Assembly (NCBI GenBank): GCA_016722075.1
Contig: JADKGW010000001.1
Coordinates: 1,798,001-1,862,000, forward strand
Direction of reading: 5' to 3'
From: Candidatus Kouleothrix ribensis
GTDB lineage: Bacteria; Chloroflexota; Chloroflexia; Chloroflexales; Roseiflexaceae
Length of the DNA: 64,000 nucleotides
Below are positions 24,329 through 32,286 of this stretch, piece by piece. Numbering within the stretch: the stretch's first letter is position 1; every line of letters begins with the position of its first letter. The notes below the pieces were generated by a model. The model saw only the letters and a list, made by a program, of their open reading frames with translations. It made no database searches and was not told the origin of the DNA. A program made the position numbers and the translations under genes.

Positions 24329-24846
24329 GCTGCCTCCTGGATGGCATGGTCGCGGGCCGCGCCGAGCAGCAGCCGGTTGCCGACCAGCCAGATGATCGCC
24401 GCGCCGCCGAAGATCAGCGCCAGCCCGGCCATGCTCATGCCCGCCAGCGGCACGCCCGGCGGTAGATCGAGGCGCGCGATGCCGGCCAGCGGCATGCGCC
24501 ACAGCCCGGCCGGGGCAAGCGTGCCGGCGCCAAGCGGCGCCAGCATGTGCGGCCCGAGCACGATCAGCAGCGCCAGTGTGGCGCCCAGCTGCGCCGCCAG
24601 CAGCGCCCACGCGACTAGCCGGCCCTGGCGCCGTGGGCGCACCTGTGCCAGCACCGCCGCGCTCAGATCAACGGGAATGCGCACAGGCGGCAGGCCGGCC
24701 AGCGCCCCCAGCGCGCGCTCGAGCCGGGCCAGCGCGGCCTGGCACTCGGCGCAGCCGGCCAGGTGGGCATCGGCGGCGGCACGCTCGGCAGCGCCGAGCT
24801 GCGCGTCGATATACAGGTTGAGCGCCTCGAAGCTCAGGTGGGTCAT
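24325..24846 (-). CDS. Zinc-binding transmembrane anti-sigma factor
   Basis: This 173-residue protein starts with a zinc anti-sigma domain: HLAGCAECQ carries the HxxxCxxC pair that holds zinc and clamps the ECF sigma factor. A hydrophobic helix (LVAWALLAAQLGATLALLIVL) and a second C-terminal helix follow, so it is a membrane-bound anti-sigma factor. Its start overlaps the stop of the ECF sigma gene by 4 bp, the classic arrangement for a cognate pair. GAGGAGCATGC precedes the ATG. Confidence 0.9.
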   Translation of the reverse strand: MTHLSFEALNLYIDAQLGAAERAAADAHLAGCAECQAALARLERALGALAGLPPVRIPVDLSAAVLAQVRPRRQGRLVAWALLAAQLGATLALLIVLGPHMLAPLGAGTLAPAGLWRMPLAGIARLDLPPGVPLAGMSMAGLALIFGGAAIIWLVGNRLLLGAARDHAIQEAA

Positions 24847-25481
24847 GCATGCTCCTCGAGCCAGTCGCGCAGCAGCCGGCGCGCACGAAACAGGTGGCTC
24901 TTGACATCACTCAGCGGCAGCGCCAGCGCCAGCGCAATCTCGTCGTACGAGCAATCTTGAAAATGGCGCAGCTCGATCACCGCGCGGTAGTGCGGCGGCA
25001 GCGCCAGGATGGCCCGGCGCACCAGCTCGTGCTGCTCGCCGGCTAGGTATAGCCGCTCGGGCTCGGCCGAGTAGTCGTGCAGCGCGCGATCCTGCGTGGC
25101 GGCTGCGCCATCGCCGGGCGCGTCGCCGAGCGGCAGCGTTGCGACTCGGCGCCGCTGGAGCCAGTTGAGCGCCAGGTTGGTTGTGATCCGGCCGATCCAG
25201 GGGCCAAACGCACGCGCCTGATCGTACGAGGCCAGCGCGCCAAACGCACGCACAAATGCCTCCTGCGCCACATCCAGCGCCTCGTGATGGTCGCCGATCA
25301 GCCGGTAGGCGATGTTGTAGACCATACCCTGGTAGCGGCGCACCAGCTCGCCATACGCATCGGGCGCGCCGCGCAGCGCCAGATCGGCCAGCGGCCCTTC
25401 GGCCAGCGTGCTCAGCTGCGCCGGCACAGTGATGGTACTGGCCGGCTGGCGCTGCGATTGTGCGATTGCCAGGCTGATCAT
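24843..25481 (-). CDS. ECF sigma-70 family RNA polymerase sigma factor
   Basis: This 212-residue sigma factor has region 2 (YGELVRRYQGMVYNIAYRLIGDHHEALDVAQEAFVRAF) and region 4 (LALPPHYRAVIELRHFQDCSYDEIALALALPLSDVKSHLFRARR). Regions 1.1 and 3 are absent, as expected for the ECF group. It heads the unit sigma, anti-sigma, two membrane proteins, DUF1800, DUF1501. An AAC-N17-GTAC pair just upstream could be its own ECF-type promoter. It likely responds to an envelope signal relayed by the anti-sigma protein. Confidence 0.95.
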   Translation of the reverse strand: MISLAIAQSQRQPASTITVPAQLSTLAEGPLADLALRGAPDAYGELVRRYQGMVYNIAYRLIGDHHEALDVAQEAFVRAFGALASYDQARAFGPWIGRITTNLALNWLQRRRVATLPLGDAPGDGAAATQDRALHDYSAEPERLYLAGEQHELVRRAILALPPHYRAVIELRHFQDCSYDEIALALALPLSDVKSHLFRARRLLRDWLEEHA

Positions 25482-25517
25482 CGTGATGCTCGATCCGCGA
25501 ATAGTTCTATACTACTT

Positions 25518-25543
25518 GTACCACCGCTGGTGCAAAAAGTTGC
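25518..25543 (-). promoter_or_regulatory. Candidate ECF-type autopromoter
   Basis: On the minus strand GCAAC (25539-25543) is followed 17 nt later by GTAC (25518-25521), the spacing seen between the AAC-type -35 and the GT-rich -10 of ECF promoters. It lies 37 bp before the sigma gene start. The consensus of this sigma is unknown, so this is tentative. Confidence 0.35.
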
Positions 25544-25620
25544 AGCGATTTCGGCCGCCACACCATACCTGCGGCAACCTATGGTAGAATGCCGCCGTAT
25601 TCACACAGCAACAGGCTGGC

Positions 25621-26718
25621 ATGCATATGGTACCGACTGAACTCTACCGGCTGCTGCAATGCCCAACCTGCGGCGCACGCGAGCTGGTGGTGCGCGCCGC
25701 CGGGGTGCTCTGCACGCGCTGCAAGAACGACTACCCGAACTGCGGCGGCTATATCGACCTGATGCCGCGCGCGGTTGAGTTCGGCTACGTGTCGAAGTAT
25801 GTCTCTGAAGAGCAGGAATTGGCCGAGGAGCTCGACTACCGCGACCTCGCGCCGCCGCTGCTGGCCGCCGGAGTGCGCAACCGCGCGCTGGTGCGCATGC
25901 TCGATTTCCAACCGACCGACATCGTGCTCGATAACGGCTGTGGCACCGCCAAGCACGCCGTGTGGAACGCCGATACGGTCGGCCTGATGATTGGCTCCGA
26001 CCCGGCGACCATGTTCGCCGACGCGGCCGTGCAGCAGGTAGCGCTGGCCAAGGCCGACTCGCGCCGGCTGCCGTTTGCCGACAACACGATCGACAAGGCC
26101 TTCTCGATCGACGTGCTCGAGCACTTCCCGCGCGACGTGATCGACGCCTACCTGGCCGAGACGGCGCGCACGCTGCGGCCAGGCGGGCGCTTCTTCGCGT
26201 TCTCGAACACCAGCGATAAATCGTCGCTGCAGCCGCTCACCGACGCCAGCCGCAAGCTCGGGCGCCTGTTCGTGCGCGCCGGGGTGTACGACTTCCAGCG
26301 CGAGGCGCGCCGCAAGTCCGACCATATCAAGGCCCTGCGCACCTGGGATGATGTGCTCGACGCGATGGCCCGGGCCGGCTTGCGCCCGGTGAAGATCGTA
26401 TTCTGGAACAGCGTGTTCACCAGCTTCGTTGAGCATGTGCTCATGAAGCTGGGCGAGGCGGCGGTTGGAAGGCAGAAGGCAGACGGTAGAAGGCAGAAGG
26501 CAGGCGCCGGCGACCCTCATCCTTCGTCTCTCATCGCCGAGCCTTCCGAGGGGACAGCGCGCGAGATCCGCGCACGCCAGCGCATGCGCGGCCGCCTGGA
26601 GCGGCGCGGGCCGGCCTACTACGCGCTGATGGCCGTAACGTTGATCATGGAGCTCGATCTGTGGCTGTTCGGGCGGCTGAAATCGGGCAGCTATTTCATC
26701 GTGGTCGAAAAGCCGTAA
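25621..26718 (+). CDS. SAM-dependent methyltransferase with Trm112-like zinc ribbon
   Basis: The first 50 residues form a Trm112-like zinc ribbon (LLQCPTCGARELVV and CTRCKNDYPNCGG). A class I methyltransferase domain follows, with DIVLDNGCGTAKHAV as motif I, LPFADNTIDKAFSIDVLEHF as the motif IV region, and LRPGGRFFAFSNT. It should methylate a small molecule or lipid using S-adenosylmethionine; the substrate is not evident. Residues about 284-310 are encoded by 7-bp tandem repeats and form a charged insert (RQKADGRRQKAG) before a C-terminal, partly hydrophobic helix. The gene is divergent from the ECF sigma gene. Confidence 0.87.
   Translation: MHMVPTELYRLLQCPTCGARELVVRAAGVLCTRCKNDYPNCGGYIDLMPRAVEFGYVSKYVSEEQELAEELDYRDLAPPLLAAGVRNRALVRMLDFQPTDIVLDNGCGTAKHAVWNADTVGLMIGSDPATMFADAAVQQVALAKADSRRLPFADNTIDKAFSIDVLEHFPRDVIDAYLAETARTLRPGGRFFAFSNTSDKSSLQPLTDASRKLGRLFVRAGVYDFQREARRKSDHIKALRTWDDVLDAMARAGLRPVKIVFWNSVFTSFVEHVLMKLGEAAVGRQKADGRRQKAGAGDPHPSSLIAEPSEGTAREIRARQRMRGRLERRGPAYYALMAVTLIMELDLWLFGRLKSGSYFIVVEKP
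26471..26505. repeat. Heptanucleotide tandem repeat, five units, inside a gene
   Basis: Units ggcagaa, ggcagac, ggtagaa, ggcagaa and ggcaggc lie head to tail. They stay in frame in the methyltransferase gene and code for a Gly/Arg/Lys/Gln-rich insert. Confidence 0.9.
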
Positions 26719-26725
26719 GGCCGCG

Positions 26726-26739
26726 TTGCAGATTGCAGA
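26726..26739. repeat. Two-unit heptanucleotide repeat
   Basis: Two exact copies of ttgcaga lie back to back in the short gap after the methyltransferase gene. Two units alone could be chance, but the 7-bp period matches the other blocks in the window. Confidence 0.5.
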
Positions 26740-26781
26740 TCGGGCAGTGACGGCCGATCCACCTGCGCCGGTCATCGTGGC

Positions 26782-27297
26782 ATGATCACCCGGCAGCCTA
26801 TGAAACGACCCCGCAGCATCACACTCGTGGGCATCCTGCTGGTACTGTACGGCTTGGCGCTGATCGCAATCGCCGGGCTGTTTGTGGTTGTGCTGCTCTG
26901 GCCCGACCTGCTCCAGATCGAGCGGGCCGAGGTACGCGCGCTGCTGGCGCAGATCGGCGAGCTCGACGCGGTGCTGCTGGGCGGCCAGCTGCTGATCGGC
27001 ATGTGCATGCTGATCGGCGGGATCGGCCTGCTCCAGTTGCGCGGCTGGGCCTGGCTGATGTCGATCATCGGGCTGGGCGTTCACCTGCTGATCTTGCTGA
27101 TCGACTACTGGCGGCGCGAGCCGCTCTACTGGGCCATGCTGTTCTCGGCCATGCTGTGCTTCCTGCTGAACCTGCGCGAAGTCAAGCAGACGCTCGGCCT
27201 GATCGACGACCCGAACGAGAATACCAGGCTGCACGATACCTGGGGCGAGCCGGCCGACGCGCGCGAGCATCGATCGCTGCTGCGGCGTAGGAGCTAA
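26782..27297 (+). CDS. Uncharacterised four-helix membrane protein
   Basis: This 171-residue protein has four hydrophobic helices: ITLVGILLVLYGLALIAIAG, LLGGQLLIGMCMLIGGIGLL, LMSIIGLGVHLLILLID and MLFSAMLCFLLNL. A charged tail follows. I do not recognise a family with confidence. The start may be the ATG at 26782 or the one at 26800 (MKRPRS); neither has a good ribosome site. It ends 6 bp before the Vps62-like gene and probably shares a transcript with it. Confidence 0.75.
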   Translation: MITRQPMKRPRSITLVGILLVLYGLALIAIAGLFVVVLLWPDLLQIERAEVRALLAQIGELDAVLLGGQLLIGMCMLIGGIGLLQLRGWAWLMSIIGLGVHLLILLIDYWRREPLYWAMLFSAMLCFLLNLREVKQTLGLIDDPNENTRLHDTWGEPADAREHRSLLRRRS

Positions 27298-27303
27298 ACC
27301 GTT

Positions 27304-29136
27304 ATGGAGCAGATCAGCGCGGCCGATATCGCACTGCTGCGGCGGTTCGAGCCGGTGGCATTCTTCACACATGGCGAGCAGTTCTTCCCGATGGAGGTCG
27401 ATCGCTATATCGAAAGCTGCGCGCTGTGCGTGAAGCGGCCGAACGAGCCTGCGCGCGTGCTGGTGCCGCGCGGCCAGCTGACGGTCGAGATCTTGACTCG
27501 GCCCTGGCCGGATGTGCCCGGCGCGATCTACTATCTGCACTTCGTCGACCCGCTGCCGCCGCGCGAGATCCAGCAGTTCTACCAGAATTCGACACTGCGT
27601 GAATTTCGGCCCGGCCGCGGCCGGCTCGCGCGTGTCGGCATCTTCTCGCGGCTAGGCGACTTAGTGTTTTCGGTGTCGCTGCTGCTGCGCGGGCGGGTGC
27701 CGGGCGGCGCGGCGGCAGCTGCGGCGCTGCGCTACCAGGCCATTCAGCGCGAACAGCCGCACGTCTGCTACTACAGCCGGGTCGTGCGCGAGCATGGCTA
27801 TATCGTGCTGCAGTACTGGTTCTTCTATGCCTTCAACGACTGGCGCTCGTCGTTCAATGGCGTGAACGACCACGAGGGCGACTGGGAGCCGGTGATGGTC
27901 TACCTGGTCGAGGAGCACGACGGGACGATCAGGCCATGCTGGCTGGCCTACTCGTCGCACGAGTTTCAGGGCGACGATATGCGCCGGCGCTGGGATGACC
28001 CCGAGCTGACCAAGATCGGCGAGCACCCGGTGGTGTATGTGGCCGCTGGCGCACACGCCAACTACTTCTGCCCCGGCGAATACCTGCCCACCGCCGAGGT
28101 GCCGTTCAGCGCGCCGATCGTGACGATCTGGCGGCGCGTGCGCGTATTCTGGCGCGAGCGCCTGCGCCAGGGCGGCAACCGGATCGAGTGGCGCGCGGCC
28201 GGGGCGATCCGCATCCCATTCGTCGATTATGCCCGCGGCGACGGGCTTAGCATTGGCATCGGCCAGCCACACGCCTGGGAGATGCGCCTGCTCCAGGCCA
28301 GCGATACCCAGCCTGCCCCGGCCTGGCTCGACGGTTTTCGCGGGCTGTGGGGCTTGCACACCGGCGACCCGCTCGAGGGCGAGGATGCGCCGGCGCGGCC
28401 CAAGTTCAACCGCGACGGTACGGTCAACAGCCTGTGGTACAACCCGGTCGGCTGGTGCGGCCTCGATAAGGTGCCGCCGCCGAGCCAGGCGCTCTCGGCG
28501 CTGGTCGAGCAGCGCGAGCGCCTGCTCAACCAGCAGCGCGAGCTGTCGCACCAGATCGAAGCGCAGGTGGCGCTGGCGATCGGCCTCGAGGCCGAGATCG
28601 AGGCCATCCAGCAGCTGCCGCATATGCGCCAGCGCACCGCCGAGCTGATCCGCAAGGCGCACGCCGTGGCGAGTGAGTGCAACCAGCTGCGCGCGCGCCG
28701 CGCAACGAACGAGCAGTCGCTGGCGCAGTTCCCGGCCAAGGCCGCGCGGCTGGCGGTTGGCGATTACGGCTCGCCGCGCGCGCACCTGCGCCTGCCGCAG
28801 CAGCCCACCAGCTCCGACGACATCCGCCTGGGGCGCTTCGCCGAGGTCTGGAGCGCACTGAGCATCGGGCTGCTGCTGATCACCACGATCATCATCGGGC
28901 TGATCTCACGCCAGTGGTGGGTCGGCCTGCTGTCGATGCTGGGCATCTTCGCGTTCCTCGAGGCGCTGTTTAAGCGGCGCATGCAGAATTTCGTCAGCAA
29001 CTTCGTGGTGGGCCTGGCGCTGCTGACCATGCTGGTGCTGCTGTTCGAATTCTTCAAGCCGGTGATTGTGCTGCTGGCGCTGCTCACCGGGCTGCTGATT
29101 ATTATCGATAATGCGCGTGAGCTGCGCACCTCTTAG
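27304..29136 (+). CDS. Vps62-related protein with coiled coil and C-terminal membrane helices
   Basis: The first 280 residues resemble the Vps62/plant DUF946 fold: RFEPVAFFTHGEQFFPMEVD at the start, YIVLQYWFFYAFNDWRSSFN, HEGDWEPVMVYLVEE, and PVVYVAAGAHANYF with its conserved His-Ala-Asn. About residues 395-455 form a coiled coil (ALVEQRERLLNQQRELSHQI onward). The last 110 residues hold about four hydrophobic helices, giving a membrane-attached protein. The role of Vps62-like proteins in bacteria is not established. AGGAGCTAAACC lies just before the ATG, 6 bp after the previous gene. Confidence 0.8.
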   Translation: MEQISAADIALLRRFEPVAFFTHGEQFFPMEVDRYIESCALCVKRPNEPARVLVPRGQLTVEILTRPWPDVPGAIYYLHFVDPLPPREIQQFYQNSTLREFRPGRGRLARVGIFSRLGDLVFSVSLLLRGRVPGGAAAAAALRYQAIQREQPHVCYYSRVVREHGYIVLQYWFFYAFNDWRSSFNGVNDHEGDWEPVMVYLVEEHDGTIRPCWLAYSSHEFQGDDMRRRWDDPELTKIGEHPVVYVAAGAHANYFCPGEYLPTAEVPFSAPIVTIWRRVRVFWRERLRQGGNRIEWRAAGAIRIPFVDYARGDGLSIGIGQPHAWEMRLLQASDTQPAPAWLDGFRGLWGLHTGDPLEGEDAPARPKFNRDGTVNSLWYNPVGWCGLDKVPPPSQALSALVEQRERLLNQQRELSHQIEAQVALAIGLEAEIEAIQQLPHMRQRTAELIRKAHAVASECNQLRARRATNEQSLAQFPAKAARLAVGDYGSPRAHLRLPQQPTSSDDIRLGRFAEVWSALSIGLLLITTIIIGLISRQWWVGLLSMLGIFAFLEALFKRRMQNFVSNFVVGLALLTMLVLLFEFFKPVIVLLALLTGLLIIIDNARELRTS

Positions 29137-29145
29137 GGTAGAGGC

Positions 29146-29226
29146 TTACGCGGTCGGCGGTTGTGCCTGCGGCAGCTCGGTTTTGCGCTCGCAGAGCGCA
29201 AAACCGACACCGCGCTGCCGAAGCCA
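29146..29226. repeat. Nested palindromic (REP-like) element, copy B
   Basis: The core at 29177-29207 is a 14-bp perfect inverted repeat (tcggttttgcgctc / gagcgcaaaaccga) with a 3-nt loop. It is flanked by outer arms tgcctgcggcag (29164-29175) and ctgccgaagcca (29215-29226). It shares the ttacgcggtcg lead, core and outer arms with copy A at 19460, but is shorter. It could also end the Vps62-like transcript. Confidence 0.8.
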
Positions 29227-29290
29227 GAAATTGCCCGGAACGTAGGCCAGCACGTAGATCGTGCTAGGTTAGGCGCCTGCAAGGAAGCAT

Positions 29291-30346
29291 ATGCGACCAC
29301 TGTATATCTCGCCGACCGGCCGCGGCGGCGTTGACTTCGGTATCCAGAATATTCTACGCGCGGTGCGGCGCGCCGGGCTGGCCCAGGCCGAGCTGCTGCG
29401 CCTGCCCGAGCTGTATAATTTCGCGCCGTTCTTGATCGGGCCTGGGCTGCCCGAGCGCTGGTGGCAGGGCTTCGATATTGTGCAGGGCCGCTCGCGCGTG
29501 GCCTTCGCGCTGCGCGCGCCTGGCCGCCCACTCGTCACCACCGTGCATCACCTCACGAACGACCCCGATCTGCAGCCGTATAGCTCACCACAGCAGCGCC
29601 TGTTCTACCGGCTGATCGAGAGCCGCTACGATGGCTGGTCGATCCGCGCGGCCGACGCAGTCGTGTGCGTGTCGCGCTATACCCAGCGCCAGGTCGAACA
29701 GACCTACGGCAGGCGCGACACGCTGCTGATCTTCGATGGGATCGATACCGACGTGTTCGTGCCCACGCCAGGCCTGGCCCGCCTCAACGACGGCCTGCCG
29801 CGCTCGGATGCGCGGGTGCGGCTGCTGTTCGTGGGTAATCGCACACGCCGCAAGGGCTTCGACCTGCTGCCGCAGATTATGGACCAGCTGCCGAGCGACT
29901 ATGTTCTGTATTACACCGGCGGCTTCCAGGGCAGCGACGGCACGCCGCCGCACCCGCGCATGATCTCGATCGGCTCGCCTGGCCGCGACGGGCTGGTAGC
30001 CGCCTACCAGGCCAGCGACATCCTGCTGTTCCCGTCGCGGCTCGAGGGCTTCGGCATTGCGCCGGCCGAGGCGTTGGCCTGCGCGCGGCCGGTGGTCACC
30101 ACCGATGCTTCAGCGCTGCCCGAGGTGGTCGACGACGGCCAGAACGGCTTCTTGTGCCCACGCAACGACGTAGCAGCCTATGCTGCGGCAGTGCGCCGGC
30201 TGGGCGAGGATGCCGAGCTGCGCCGGCGCTTCGGCGAGCACGGCCGCGAGAAAGTCGTGAGCACGTTCGGCTACCACCAGCTCGGCGCGGGCTTCGTCGC
30301 GCTGTATCAGCGGCTGCTCGGCCGGGCCGATCGGGTAGCCGCCTAG
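29291..30346 (+). CDS. GT4 family glycosyltransferase
   Basis: This 351-residue GT-B enzyme has the GT4 C-terminal signature: RLLFVGNRTRRKGFDLL, LVAAYQASDILLFPSRLEGFGIAPAEALACARPVVTTDASALPEV and then DGQNGFLCP. The E-x7-E motif lies in the segment starting EGFGIAPAE. It transfers a sugar from a nucleotide donor with retention, probably to a lipid or envelope glycan at the inner membrane face. There is no signal or membrane helix. AAGGAAGCAT precedes the ATG. It stands alone downstream of palindrome B. Confidence 0.9.
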   Translation: MRPLYISPTGRGGVDFGIQNILRAVRRAGLAQAELLRLPELYNFAPFLIGPGLPERWWQGFDIVQGRSRVAFALRAPGRPLVTTVHHLTNDPDLQPYSSPQQRLFYRLIESRYDGWSIRAADAVVCVSRYTQRQVEQTYGRRDTLLIFDGIDTDVFVPTPGLARLNDGLPRSDARVRLLFVGNRTRRKGFDLLPQIMDQLPSDYVLYYTGGFQGSDGTPPHPRMISIGSPGRDGLVAAYQASDILLFPSRLEGFGIAPAEALACARPVVTTDASALPEVVDDGQNGFLCPRNDVAAYAAAVRRLGEDAELRRRFGEHGREKVVSTFGYHQLGAGFVALYQRLLGRADRVAA

Positions 30347-30474
30347 TACCGCTTCGGGGGATTGGGCCGCAGGTTTGCCACAACCACGCGCAGGCTCACA
30401 GGTGCGTGCGCGGCCTTCTAGTACGCTCGTGTCTTCGGGGCAAGCAACGATTGGCCGATGCCGTCCGGGCCGTA

Positions 30475-31416
30475 CTAGCCGGCCTGGCGATACCACTCGA
30501 GCGTCGTACGAATGGCTGCGGGCAGCGGCGTGGCGTGGTCGCCAAACGCCCGCGCAAACTTCGTGTGGTCGACGATAAACGGCTCTTCGAACTCGTACAT
30601 CATCTCGGCCAGCTCGCGCAGCATTGGGTTGAACAGCCCCAGCCCGCGCACCAGCAGGCCGGGCAGCGCCTGGAGGCGCGGCGCGTGGCCGGCGGCCGCA
30701 AATACCAGATCAACAAACGCGCGCGTCGTCACGGTTGGCGCGCTGGGTAGGTGCCAGGCCTGGCCCAGCGCAGCGTCGTGCTCGCCCAGGATGGCCAGCC
30801 CACGCGCGATGTCGGGGATATACGAATAGGTATGCGGCAGGTCGGGCTTGCCGGTGACCAGGGCCGGCTTGCCGGCCAGAGCCGGCGCGAACATCCGCAC
30901 CCCGGCAGCCGATTCGCGCACCAGCGGCCCAAAGAAATCCGACGCGCGCCCGATCGCCACGCGCACCTCGCCGCGATCGTGCGCGGCCAGCAGATCGGCA
31001 GCCATGCGCGCGCGCGTGCGGCCCTTACGCGTCGTCGTGGCGGCCGGCAGATCCTCGGTGAGCGGTCGCCCGCCGGTCGGGCCATACATGTACAGGTTGT
31101 CCATCACTACCAGCTTGGCACCCACTGCAGCCGCACCGGCCAGCACGCCGGCCTGCAGCGGCGGAAACTGCTCGGGCCAGGCGGTGTAGGGCGCATTGGT
31201 GCAGTTATATACCACCGCCGCACCGGCGCAGCAGGCGCGCGTTGTGGCCGGGTCGGTTGCATTGCCAGCCAGTACCTCGGCGCCGGCCGGCGCAGCCAGC
31301 ACGCCGCTACGGTTGATGATCCGCACGCGCCGGCCGCGCGCCAGCAGCTCGTGCATCAGCGCCTGGCCGACCGGGCCGGCACCAAAGATTACATGGAGTT
31401 CGCCTGGGCTACTCAT
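30475..31416 (-). CDS. NAD(P)-binding epimerase/dehydratase-family protein
   Basis: This 313-residue protein opens with a Rossmann fold (LHVIFGAGPVGQALMHELLARG, GxGxxG) and VRIINRSG, followed by LVVMDNLYMYGPTGGRPLTED, where the conserved tyrosine of extended SDR proteins stands. GRASDFFGPLVRES is typical of NAD-dependent epimerase/dehydratases acting on sugar or small ketone substrates. It follows the tetR gene by 44 bp on the same strand, so the regulator probably controls it. GGAGG with a short spacer fixes the start at 31416. Confidence 0.87.
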   Translation of the reverse strand: MSSPGELHVIFGAGPVGQALMHELLARGRRVRIINRSGVLAAPAGAEVLAGNATDPATTRACCAGAAVVYNCTNAPYTAWPEQFPPLQAGVLAGAAAVGAKLVVMDNLYMYGPTGGRPLTEDLPAATTTRKGRTRARMAADLLAAHDRGEVRVAIGRASDFFGPLVRESAAGVRMFAPALAGKPALVTGKPDLPHTYSYIPDIARGLAILGEHDAALGQAWHLPSAPTVTTRAFVDLVFAAAGHAPRLQALPGLLVRGLGLFNPMLRELAEMMYEFEEPFIVDHTKFARAFGDHATPLPAAIRTTLEWYRQAG

Positions 31417-31460
31417 GGCCTGCCTCCTACTTGAAATTCGCCGCACATTTATTCAGATAT

Positions 31461-32156
31461 TCAGATCACCAGGCCAAACCCGCGCAGCAGATCTTCGGCC
31501 TGGATCTGGTAGAACGCCGCCGTGTCGCCGACGACCGGCTGCAGATGGTTGAACAGCTCGAGCATAATGCTGCCGTGGATGCGCGGCCATGCCAGTGTGG
31601 CCAGGTAGAGCGCCCTCAGATCGCCAGCGGCAGCGCCGATCAGCGGCAGCTCCGCCAGGTGCGCCGCCAGGCCGGGCGGCACGCTCTGGTATGCCGGGGC
31701 CGGCTGTAGCTCGCCGCTGGCCAGCGCTGCGCCGATCATCGTGACAAACACACGCAGGCTGCGCGCAGCCGCCGGCACAGTCGCATCGCGCGGCGCCTCG
31801 TAGCCGGGGATCGGGTTCCCGTAGATCAGCCCAAAATCGGCCGGGTGCGCCAGCGCCCAGGCGCGGTACGCGTGCATTGCCGCCAGCAGCTGCGCTGCGG
31901 CCGGGCCGGGTGTGCCTACACGCGCCTGCTCGAGTGCGTCGGCCAGGGCGTTGAATGCATCGACGATCAGCGCCGTCACCAGCGCGTCGCGGTTGGGAAA
32001 GTAGTGGTACAACGCCGGCGCGGTCATACCCATTGTGCGGGCGATCTCGCGTAGCGACAGCCCGGCGCTGCCCTCGCGCAGCATCACCTGGCGCGCGGTG
32101 GCTTTGATCTCGTCGAGCGTGGCGGCATACTGGCGCTCACGGCGGGTGCGGGCCAT
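31461..32156 (-). CDS. TetR/AcrR family transcriptional regulator (WHG-type C-terminus)
   Basis: This 231-residue regulator has a TetR helix-turn-helix in its first 60 residues (SLREIARTMGMTAPALYHYFPNRDALVTAL). The C-terminal ligand domain (HAYRAWALAHPADFGLIYGNPIPGYEAP) is of the WHG/TetR_C_33 kind. A near-consensus sigma-70 promoter and a 28-bp interrupted dyad lie between it and the exchanger gene. The dyad is just downstream of the predicted -10, so autorepression is likely. Its first co-regulated target is the epimerase-family gene behind it. The inducer is unknown. Confidence 0.92.
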   Translation of the reverse strand: MARTRRERQYAATLDEIKATARQVMLREGSAGLSLREIARTMGMTAPALYHYFPNRDALVTALIVDAFNALADALEQARVGTPGPAAAQLLAAMHAYRAWALAHPADFGLIYGNPIPGYEAPRDATVPAAARSLRVFVTMIGAALASGELQPAPAYQSVPPGLAAHLAELPLIGAAAGDLRALYLATLAWPRIHGSIMLELFNHLQPVVGDTAAFYQIQAEDLLRGFGLVI

Positions 32157-32177
32157 TGGCTAGTCCCTCCGGGTGGT

Positions 32178-32205
32178 AAATAGATAAACGCCGTAATATC
32201 TGTTT
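32178..32205. promoter_or_regulatory. Candidate TetR operator
   Basis: The 9-bp arms aaatagata and tatctgttt (one mismatch) are separated by 10 bp. The dyad lies about 15 bp downstream of the -10 hexamer of the tetR promoter, in the transcribed leader, where a bound repressor would block transcription. Confidence 0.5.
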
Positions 32206-32219
32206 AACACTGTAAGATT

Positions 32220-32248
32220 ATTATACACTCGATCGGCCGGTCTGTCAA
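32220..32248 (-). promoter_or_regulatory. Sigma-70 consensus promoter of the tetR unit
   Basis: On the minus strand TTGACA (32243-32248) is followed 17 bp later by TATAAT (32220-32225), a perfect match to the housekeeping consensus. It drives the tetR-epimerase unit with a leader of about 55 nt. GGAGGG precedes the tetR ATG. Confidence 0.85.
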
Positions 32249-32286
32249 TACCCGGCCGTAGCGAAGGTGTTCACTGTTGGGGTACA

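Noticed and set aside
26471..26505. CRISPR-like array
   Set aside because: The units are 7 bp without spacers and lie inside a coding gene, so this is a short tandem repeat.
25579..27540. Long open frame (653 codons) on the minus strand opposite the methyltransferase and Vps62-like genes
   Set aside because: It mirrors real plus-strand genes with clear domains. Its protein is His/Gln/Arg-rich with no motif, the usual result of antisense reading in high-GC DNA.
29177..29207. Simple terminator only
   Set aside because: A second copy with the same nested design lies between divergent genes, so a repeat-element explanation fits better, though termination here is still possible.
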